Shown piece by piece: positions 16,701-27,100 of a stretch of 64,000 nt of DNA. The first letter of the stretch is position 1. Each line of letters opens with the position of its first letter. The notes beneath the pieces are model-generated. The model was not told where the DNA came from and did no database searches. It saw nothing but the letters and a program-made list of their open reading frames with translations. A program made the translations under genes and the position numbers. The stretch is taken from the NCBI RefSeq assembly GCF_028389875.1, contig NC_084671.1, positions 26,319,083 through 26,383,082 on the forward strand, in the 5' to 3' direction. The stretch is from Rhea pennata. Taxonomy: Eukaryota; Chordata; Aves; Rheiformes; Rheidae.

Positions 16701-19700
16701 TGGGTGTCTGCAGGGGTGTGCGTGTTGGGGTGTATCTGTGCCTCTGTGTGTGGGTGTGTTTGTGTCTGTGGGGGGTTGTATGTTGTGTGTGTGTGGGGGG
16801 GGGTGTAGAGTTGGCTGTGGGGATGGGAGTGTGTGTGGGGGTGTTTCTGTGTGTGTGTATGTGTGTGCAGGGGTGTGTGTCGGGGGGGTGTAGAGTGGAC
16901 TGTGGGGATGGGAGTGTGTGGGAGTGTGTGTGTGTGTGTGCAGGGGTGTGTGGGGGGGGTGTTTGTGTGTGTGTGTGATGGGGTGTGTGTGTGGGGTCTG
17001 TGTGTGTGCAGTGTGTCCCTGTGCCTCTGTGTGTGTGTATCTGCATGGCGGTGTGTGTGTGTCTGGGGTGTGTGTGTGTCTGCAGGGGTGTGTGTGTCGG
17101 GGCTGTGTGGGGGGTGTGTGTGGGGCTGTGTGGGGGCGGTGTGGGGGGGTTGCAGGGGGGGGCTGCAGGGACTGGCGGGGTGCGGCGGGGGGTGTGTGTG
17201 TGTTAGGATATGTGTCTCTGTGTCTCTGTGTGTGGGTATCTGCGTGGCAGGGTGTGTGTACGTGTGTGTGTGTCTAGTGGGGTGTGTGTGGGGGGTGTGT
17301 GTGCCTCTGTGAGTGGGTGTCTGCATGGCGGGGTGTGTGTATGTGTGTCTGGGGGGTTGTGCGCCTCTGTGAGTGAGTGTCTGCAGGGGTGTGTGTCAGG
17401 GCTGTGTGGGGGGTGTGTATGGGGCTGTGGGGGCGGTGCGGGGGGGTGGCAGGCAGGGTGCGGCGGGAGGGTGTGCATGTGTCTGTGGGGGTGTGTGTGT
17501 TAGGATGTGTGTCTCTGTGCCTCTGTGTGTGGGTATCTGCATGGCGGGGTGTGTGTGTGTGTCTGGGGTGTGTGTGTGGGGTGTGTGCGCCTCGGTGAGT
17601 GGGTGTCTGCAGGGGTGTGCGTGTTGGGGTGTATCTGTGCCTCTGTGTGTGGGTGTGTTTGTGTCTGTGGGGGGTTGTATGTTGTGTGTGTGTGGGGGGG
17701 GGTGTAGAGTTGGCTGTGGGGATGGGAGTGTGTGTGGGGGTGTTTCTGTGTGTGTGTATGTGTGTGCAGGGGTGTGTGTCGGGGGGGGTGTAGAGTGGAC
17801 TGTGGGGATGGGAGTGTGTGGGAGTGTGTGTGTGTGTGTGCAGGGGTGTGTGTGGGGGGGGTGTTTGTGTGTGTGTGTGATGGGGTGTGTGTGTGGGGTC
17901 TGTGTGTGTGCAGTGTGTCTCTGTGCCTCTGTGTGTGTGTATCTGCATGGCGGGGTGTGTGTGTCTGGGGTGTGTGTGTGTCTGCAGGGGTGTGTGTGTC
18001 GGGGCTGTGTGGGGGGTGTGTGTGGGGCTGTGTGGGGGCGGTGTGGGGGGGTTGCAGGGGGGGCTGCAGGGACTGGCGGGGTGCGGCGGGGGGGTGTGTG
18101 TGTGTTAGGATATGTGTCTCTGTGCCTCTGTGTGTGGGTATCTGCGTGGCGGGTTGTGTGTACGTGTGTGTGTGTCTAGTGGGGTGTGTGTGGGGGGTGT
18201 GTGTGCCTCTGTGAGTGGGTGTCTGCAGGGGTGTGTGGGTGGAGGGTGTGCATTCGTGTGTGGGGGTGTCTGTCTCTGTTCGTCTGTGTGTGGGTGTCTG
18301 CATAGCAGGGTGTGTGTATGTGAGGGTGTGGGGGTGTGTGTCTGGGGGGTGTGGGTTGAGGGTGTGTGGGGGTGTGTGGGGTGTGTGTGCCTCTGTGAGT
18401 GGGTGTCTGCAGGGGTGTGTGTGTCGGGGCTGTGTGGGGGGTGTGTGTGGGGCTGTGTGGCGGCGGTGCGGGGGGGTTGCAGGGGGGGGCTGAAGGGACT
18501 GGCGGGGTGTGGCGGGGGGGTGTCTCTGTGCCTGTGTGTGTGGGTGTCTGCATAGATGGGGCTGTGTCTGTGTGTGGTGGGGTGGGGCGGGCATGTGTGT
18601 GTAGGAGGGCATGTGTGGGGTGTGTGTGGGGGGGGTCTGTGTGTAGGGTGTGTGTGTGGGGGAGTCTGTGGGGGTGTGTGTCTCTGTGCCTGTGTGTGTG
18701 GGTGTCTGCATGGAGGGGGTGTGTGTCTGTGTGTGGCAGGGTGGGGCAGGCGTGTGTGTGGGGGCATGTGGGGGGGTGTGGGGTGTGTATGTCTCTGTGG
18801 GTGTCTGCATGGGGGTGTGTGTGGGGAGGCGTGTATCTCTGTGCCTCTGTGTGTGGGTATCTGCATGGAGGGGTGTGTGTGGGGGGTGGGAGTGTGTCTC
18901 TGCCTCTGTGAGTGGGTGTCTGCATGGAGGGGTGTGTGTGGGGGGGTGAGTGTGCGCGTCGGGGCAGTGGGTGCGTCAGGGAGGTGGGTGTGTGTGGGGT
19001 GTGGGAGTGTGTGTGTGGGGGTGTGTGTGGGGGCATCAGGGTCGGGTATATGGGGGTGTGTGGGGGGTGTTGGGTGTGTGTGGGGAGTGTTGTGGGGGGG
19101 TCGGGTGTGTGTGTGGGGAGTGTGTGTGGGGGGGTGTGGAGTGTGGGGGTGTGGGGTGTGTGTGCGAGGGGGTGTGGGAGGGTGCGTGGTTGGGTGTGGG
19201 GGGCGTGTAGGGGTGTGTGGGGGGGTGGTGTGTGTGTGGTGTGTGTGTGAGGGTGTGTGTGTGCGGGTGTTGTGGAGATGTGTAGGGGGGAGCGTGTGGG
19301 GTGTGTGTGTGTTGGGGTGTGTGGGGGGTTGGTGTGTCTCTGTGCCTCTGTGTGTGGGTGTCTGCATGGAGGTGTGTGTGTGTGGGTGGGAGTGTGGGGA
19401 GTGTGGGGGCGGGGTGGGGTGTGTGTGTGTTGGTGTAGTTGGTGTGTGGGGGGTGTGTGGGGTGTGTGTGTGGGGGGGTAGTGGGGAGGGGTGTGTGGGG
19501 GGGTTGTGGGGCAGTACTGAGGAGGGGTGTATGTGTGTGGGGGACAGTGTGTCTCTGTGCCTCTGTGTGTGGATGTCTGCATGGAGGGGTGTGTGTGTGG
19601 GGTGTGTGTGTGGGGTGGGTGTATGTGGGGGGTGTGGAGGGTATGGGTGTGTGTGTGTGAGATGTGTGTGGTGGGGGATGTGGGGGAGACAGTGTGTCTC

Positions 19701-22700
19701 TGTGGCTCTGTGTGTGGGTGTCTGCATGGAGGGGTGTGTGGGTGTGGGGGGTGTGCGGGGTATGTTTGGGTGTGTGTGTGGGGTGTGTGTGTGTGTGTAT
19801 TCAGGGTGTGTGTGTGTGTCTCTGTGCCTCTGTGAGAGGGTGTCTGCATGGAGGGGTGGGTGTATGTGGGGAGGTGTGTGTGGGGGGGTGTTGGGTGTGT
19901 CTCTGTGCATCTGTGTGTGGGTGTCTTCATGGGGGTGTGTGTCGGAGGGGTGTGTGGTGGGGGTGTGGTGGTATGGGGGGGTGTTTGTGTGTGGGGTGTG
20001 TGTCTGTGCCTGTGTGTGGGTGTCTGAATAGAGGGGTGTGCGTGTGTGTGCACGTGTGTCGGGTGTGGGGGGGGTGTGTGTGCGCGTCTGTGCGTGTGCA
20101 CGACTGTATTTACTGGTGCCCCCGGAAGCTCTGCTGCTGCTCGCTGCAGTGACAGGGGCTTTGTGCTGCCCAAGAGATTGAAGAGCTTCATAACCTGAAC
20201 CTGGTTGGATCAGCTGAGAACTGCACCTGACCGCGTTAACGGGCAGAGTTGTTTTTCACGGGAAATTAGGCCCCTTTTATCACAACCCGCCACCCCACAC
20301 GTAAGACGCGTACTTACCGACAGTAACGTGGTGCGGTCTCACAAGATCGAGGCAATGGGCAGCTGTGACCACCCACCGACTGCTGATCAAAGTCCCCCCG
20401 CAGAAACCAACATCTCTGCTACTTCGGATCAGAACCTGCATGAAAGAACAGGAACAAGGTGATGCTACCGCTGATCTGTAGGAACAGGTACGAATGCTGT
20501 CAGCGATCTCCAGTTGTTCGCAGGCTCCGTGTCTTGAAAACAACACGATAGCTTTAATCACTATGTTGCACCAATCAAAGATGACGTTGCCTGAGAAAGT
20601 AGTAAGGAGCGATCATAAAACTGAGAAATGGAGCAGAATATATGAGGAACTGAGCCTGGGTCAGAGAGGAACAGCGCTAGAGCGACGGACACCGCTGGGG
20701 AAACAAGCGTGACCTGTTATTTTTAAATGTGGTTTTCGGTTTTTCCGTGTGGGGAGTGGGAGGGGAAAACGACACAGTCGCTAACGCTCCAGTAGCACCC
20801 AGGCTGGAACAGCCGGAGGGGTGTGCAGTAAGCTGCACCACGAAACAGGAGGCAGCAGTGCTTGTTTCCAGTTTGTCAACTAGAAGCAAGAGCAGAGATA
20901 CAGGAAAAAATTGTTACTTTTCCCTTTTTTGGGGGGTAATAAACTTTGGAATGAAGTTTTCTTTCTACAAAGAAAACAGAGAAAAGGTAAAAGTTCCCTT
21001 GCTGTTACACGTCTCAGTGTTGTAAGTTGATGGCGCAGAACGATATGCTCCATTAATACCTCAGCAGCTCTGAATTAAACTCATCCCTCAATTTTTCCAT
21101 TTCATTTGCTGATGCCAAGGAAGAGTAAGTTGGTACTCTGCAGATTAGTGAAGTTAAAGTGGAAGCAGCAATTTTCAAAATTGGAAAAGAAAAATCAATC
21201 ATCTGAGACACCCTCCTTAGCAGCTCTGAGTCTTGCACTGGTGCAGTGCCTGGAGTAATAACATGTTTTACATAAGCCATATTGACTTAATTCTTTGTAA
21301 AATGATTTGTGCAAAAAAAAAAAAAAAAAAAAATCAGTGTACTGAAACACACTTTTAATGCTATCCAGTAGTATTAGAATGAAACAGTGAAAAGTAAAAA
21401 AGGAAAACAATTAAATTATCTTGCAACTGCATCTCGAGGTTATAAAGAACTAGAATGGAAAAGTTTTGCAAAAGGCTTTAAAAAAAAAAGTTTTCTACCA
21501 TAATCTAACTTCAGAACTTCCTTGACAGAAATGTTTTGTATTTCTAGAAGAGACTGTATAAGTTAGGAAGAATTTAGCCTATATTCCCCTCCACTGCCCC
21601 CAAAATCAGTCTCATCTGCTTCAAGGGAAATTTGTTGGCGCTCTTACTGGAAGTGTATACGATGTTAGAAATGAATCTAATAAATAGCAGTAGTTACACC
21701 AAACTTGCCCAGTTAGGTTCAACTCATTTTTCATCTGTAAAATACCTCATGACCTGCGCTCTTGGAAAAGCTGTGTGGAAATAATGTGAGATTTTTCAGA
21801 TCAGATGGATTTGTTAGGTAACAACAGCTGTACACTAAAGAAATGAAGGCAATCTAAATAAGCAAAAATTAATCACACCTAAGGACAAAATGCACAACTG
21901 TGGAAAGAATGGCAGTACTTGAGGGAGGTTCTCCTACTTGCCACACGCCGCCCATGTTCAGCCTCGAGCCCCCCTGAGTTTTAGCCTCCTACCTGTAACG
22001 TGTCTGAAGAGTTCAGTATTCCAGAGGCACCTCCTGCTCGCAAGAGAATTTTTCGGAATATATTACTGGTTCCAGAAGGAAGCAGAAGCACAACCTTTCA
22101 CCAGCGCGTTCAGAAACAGCAGGAGAACCAACACCGCCCCCCCCCCCAAATTACAAAGCAGGAGAAGATCTGGGTTGTGTAATTAAGAGAGAAAATACTA
22201 AGCTGAGCTCATAAAAGCCCCGTACATCCAGGTTAGAGGGACGAATGCTGAGCAAAGGCAGCTAAGATACAGATCATGAGAAAAGACCTGCAGAAGCGTG
22301 GGAAATGTGCGAGATATTTGCTTGAATTGCTCTAGCCTAGAAAAACTCTGTAGCAGCTTGGTGAAGTCTTTATTCCACAGAGTGAGTCAGTGCTAAAGTT
22401 AAAAAGTGTTCAGGTATAGTATTTATGGCCAGACTGGAAGGAAGGTATTACCTGCCAGGGACAATGTCCACGGTGACACAGTGTTCCTCCGGTTATTCTG
22501 GAATCATCATGTTCTGAAGTATTGATGTTTAGCTGGGTGTACCAAGTCTTGACTGGAACATTTTCCCCACCCTCGTGCTGGTGAAGCTCTCTGTGCACGT
22601 TTTGAATTGCCCCTATTCCGTTCTGGCCAGCAATGCGCTCAGCGGTTTGGTTTTGCCCAGCAGCATTTTCCACTGTTTCATTCTGCCCAGCAGTAGCTTG

Positions 22701-24143
22701 TGTTGTTGCATTCTGCCACGTAGCACCCGTCTGCTCACACCACCTACTTTTGCCTCTCCCAGTTGTGTTAGGCCTGGTGGTCCCCTGCACAGTCTCACTT
22801 TGCTCAGGGACGTTCTCCTGCCCAGCAGCACCATCCTCCACTATTGTCTTGTTCCAGCTGGAAGCATCTTCTGCCAACCCGTTCTGCCCGCAGTCACCCT
22901 CCGTGATCTTGCTTCGCCCAACAGCAGTCTCTAAGGGCTTGGTCTCCCTGGCAGCACCCATCTCCTTTTGGCTAACGGTGCCCTCCATGCTCCCATTCCA
23001 CTCAGTCACATTGTTCTCCAGCTCTCGCAGGCTTCTCGGTACCATTTTCTGCCCCAGAGGCTCTTGCTCCAAATCACGTCTGACTTTAACAAGTCCACAC
23101 GGAAATGGTGCTGGGGCAGGGGGGGGAAACTTTGAGCTTTAGTACATTATATACTGTATTACTTCTATTTACAGAATATGCCTCCCGCCCCCCAGCCCAG
23201 GAATGAACTTCAAACCTCATACTTCAGATCCCAGCAAAAAACATTGCCTTTGCAATGGCCAAAAAAAGCCCAGCTGTAGCTTGCCCCCCCGCCCCCGCCA
23301 AGACCTGATCAGAACTAACTAACTAACTGGAAAATGCAGCACAAGACTGTGCCTTTTCTGAAGCACAGCCATCAGACTGGGCTGGCTACAATAGGAGCAG
23401 TCTGCCACGTGCTCACTTCAAGACCAAGTTCATCAGGTCATAGGATTCGCCTCCCAGGGTGCCTGTTGTGACAGGGGCAGTAACACGAGTTTTAAAGGAG
23501 CTGGGATGAGGTCAGGACCCTCTCTACGAACCGAAGTGTGACTCAGTTATAAGTAAGTTGATCTAAGTCTGTGCTGCCACATCCCATCACAGCCCACGTA
23601 CCGCTGCTCCTTTGCCCAGTACCTGCTCATGGGGACACTGGATCAGGGAAACAGCTGATGGAGAAGCAGCTTAACTTTTTTTTGCTCTCCAATACAGCAA
23701 GTGCAAGTTGCCACAAAGAGATGACAGTGCCTGCAAAACTGCTCTTCACCCGCAGTAACTCTCGAGTTGAACACTTTACCTGACTGCACACATTTCTTCC
23801 CGTCCTCATGCAGGGTATAGTCCTTTGCGCAGGAACACACCACATGAAAGGCTCTTTCAGTGTCTTGGCAATAGTGCCAGCACCCCCCGTTCTTATACCA
23901 GCACTCCAGCTTTTCTGCAATGGAAGCGTACACAGTCACTTGTTTTTTGCTATGGACAGGTGCCTCAGCAGCACACAGCTTCTACAATGGTCATTACATG
24001 AAAAAAAATATGACAGAGCATAAGAAAAAAAAATCTGCAGTAATGTGGCACGAGAAAAGAGGAAATTATCTCTTACAGTTCCAGAAAAACACCATGATCT
24101 GTAGCAAACCAAGCACATGGCCTTACTTTGTATCTGTTTTAGT

Positions 24144-24185
<42 letters not shown>

Positions 24186-27100
24186 CATTTTGTATTTGTC
24201 AGCTTTGTCTTAAGGCCATAGTTTAGACCTAGGCCTTTTGTCTATAGAGCATGGCTGAGAAGAGCACACACTTCTAAATGCATCCATTTTTGGTCCTTCT
24301 GCAAGTCTTATCTCTTGTACCAGGGCAGATTTAAAGTATTAAGTTTCTTTGGTGGGTGGCCAAGTCTGCCAGAAATTGTCAGAGCTGTTTCATGTACTGC
24401 TGCATTAAAAAAAGAAAAAAAAATTGCTTTACTGTGAAAAGGTTGGCAAAAATAAACCAAGCGAAAAAAATTTCTCTCAATTCTCTGTTTCCACCTCAGT
24501 TTTGTTTTTGCTATAATTTCATGCCTCATTTTCACTTGCGAGCTGCAGACAGTATCTCATAGGGCCAAGGGTCCAATAAGGGGTACAGAGATCTTCTGGT
24601 TCCTTTTTCATCATTCATGCATTGAAACATAAATACAGAATTGTTTGTTAACACTGAGCTTTTTGGCTAATAAGTCCAATGCAATTAATCAATATAAAAT
24701 CAAAAAAAGAACAGGGCCACAGCATGAAAGAGTTCCAGCAGAAGCTTCTGTTGCAGGAGTTACTAGATTTGTTAGCGCTCTACCTTAAAGTGATAAAAAG
24801 TAGTAGTCCCCTGTCTTTTCTTGGGGGGGGGCGACAGGAGATGGCCAAGTGCTTTCCCCTGGGCTTGTACAGACCAGCACAAGAGTCCAGAACTGAGATG
24901 CTTCGGTGTAACAGAGGGCAATGCTACCCTCTTGCTTAGCACAGCAGAGCTAAGAGTAGCTACAGTCACTGTCACTTCATGATTCCCTTTCTAGGATGGT
25001 GCTGCCCAAGCACATTGCATATGAAAACACTGTTCTAATGTATTGAACAACAGACCAGTGACATATCAGACAGATACAGGCAACACTGATAGCCTCAAAG
25101 AAGAGACTGTGCAAAGGTTTAGCTCAAGTGTACAAGGAACAATTTCCAGCTTTAATCCTTCAAGATGCCACTTAATGTGTGTATTTCCTCTACTCACCTC
25201 TTTCACAGTTATCTCCTCCAAATTTTGGAGGGCAGATGCAGAAATAATTGTAGTGTCTTATTTTGCAGATTCCACCATTCTTGCAGGGATTTGCGTTACA
25301 TGGATTTAAACCTAATAGAAAGGAAAGAGGCATAGTTTAATTCCAGCAATTAGAAGCATGGCTTTAAGCTTTCACATAGCTCTTTGCACCCAGCAAGAAC
25401 AGAAGAAATAGATAAAAAAAATTACTTTTTCTAACCTACCTTTGTAATTGAACCAAAACTCCATCTGCAAGAAGAAATCACAAATGAAGAAAACAGTCAG
25501 CAAGCGGTCATACTGGTTACTGAACATATTTAAAAAGAGACAGGTTTGTTAGGGTGCAGGTAAATTAGAACCATGAAATATATTCTTAAAGCAAATCTGA
25601 TCATCACTACGCAGCACGTTTTGGTGTGTATCATGGACCAGTCACAGTATGTGTGAACTGGAGTATACTGGGACACAAATAAACTGGAAGATTAGATCCC
25701 CAAATGCTCCAGTCAGGAAGGGGTGCATGGCACCAGCGTAAAGCCCCTCAACACCAAGTGCTCCACTCTGAAGAGCACAGAGACATCACCGCAGTAACTC
25801 AGGGGTAGTGCAAGAGAAATTAGACATCTCTAAAATTACAGTCTCAATCCTCTGTTAAGCCTTTCCTAGCTTTGAAAGTCTTAAGACCTCTTGTTTGATT
25901 AATATTTCTGCTTAAGCAGAATTATTATTTTTTTCAGAACTATCATGTGAGTGATCATACAATCCCAGAACAAGGCGGTATTGAAACGAGAACATTCACC
26001 CAGCATGTTCATCAGGAAGATCTATTCCACTTCATACTCACATTCCACCAAAATCTAACTTACATCTCCACCTTTTCTGCATTGTGTCTTCACAACTAAT
26101 TAAGTAATTGGAGTTTAGAGTAAAAACGCAAATAAAAAGGGTATAATATTTTTACTATTGTTAAATCACTTGAAGTTAGAGCATATGATTTATCTGTCAG
26201 TGGAACTTCTGGTTGAAAACAATTTCTTGGATCTCAGTGACTATTAACTTTCTTTTTCCTAAAATAAAGTTTCTCACCGTTTTCTCCTGTGAGTGGAAAA
26301 TCTCCTTGGCTTCCTCAAAGGAACACTTTTCCTCAATGCACTCTCTCTCCAAGTTTCCTGGACGAATCTCTTCCAGAAAATAGTTGGCACGTTTATGGAC
26401 CTTCAGCACCTCATGTGCTTTATCTTTTCTTATAAACACTAGATAGACAAAATTGAACAGTTAGTCATACTGGAGGACAACAATCCATCATTACAGTAAG
26501 TCATGCATGCTTTCAGTTGGATAAATAAGATAAAGAAGGGGAAGAAAATCTATTTAAGCCACCAAAAGGGAAATTAAATTAATCCGTGTTCCAACAAAAG
26601 GCATTACTACTTTAAGCTTTATTTTAGTGGACCAAAAGACTAGTTCACTTAAAAAAAATCTCAAAATTCATCATTTTGAACTAGAGTTTTTTTTAATGGT
26701 GCCAATGACAGGCAAGGTAATTTAAGATTTACTGTTGAAATAATACTGAGTATTTTTAGATTGCTTTCTCTTTTGGAAAGGGCTTAAAACTTAGGCAGCT
26801 ATGACTACCCATAAAAATATCTTACATTATTAAAGATTTCATCACTCTTACAAGAAAAATCTTCTAATGCAGTTAGACAGTTCCCAAAGTCTGTGTCATG
26901 ATGCTCAAGCTGTGGTTGCTGATGAGTACGGTCACAGTAGTGGAGGCACTGGCTGTGTCTTGGGAAGAGATCCCAGAGGGCAGCACAGCTCCCACAGTCT
27001 GGGAACTTCACACTCACGTGTCTTTTGTTTGAGGAATTTGGACGCCTTGTTCCAGTGTGTTCCATCATATTTGGAAGGAATAACGTGATGGTTCGTTACT

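Noticed and set aside
13427-17326. Minus-strand reading frame of 1299 codons, rich in His, Thr and Pro, plus many similar frames on both strands of 11000-20200
   Set aside because: It is a product of the stop-poor GT/CA repeat. All frames are open, composition is repeat-driven, and the region is an intron of the protease gene.
11128-20104. CRISPR array or telomere repeat
   Set aside because: There are no regular spacers, the units are GT/G runs with no TTAGGG period, and the host is a vertebrate.
22633-23142. Plus-strand frame of 169 codons opposite the activation exon
   Set aside because: It is a shadow of the minus-strand exon, which has splice sites, phase and family match.
24146-24182. 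Poly-T as the tail of a processed pseudogene or LINE on the minus strand
   Set aside because: No recognisable body or target duplication is seen next to it.
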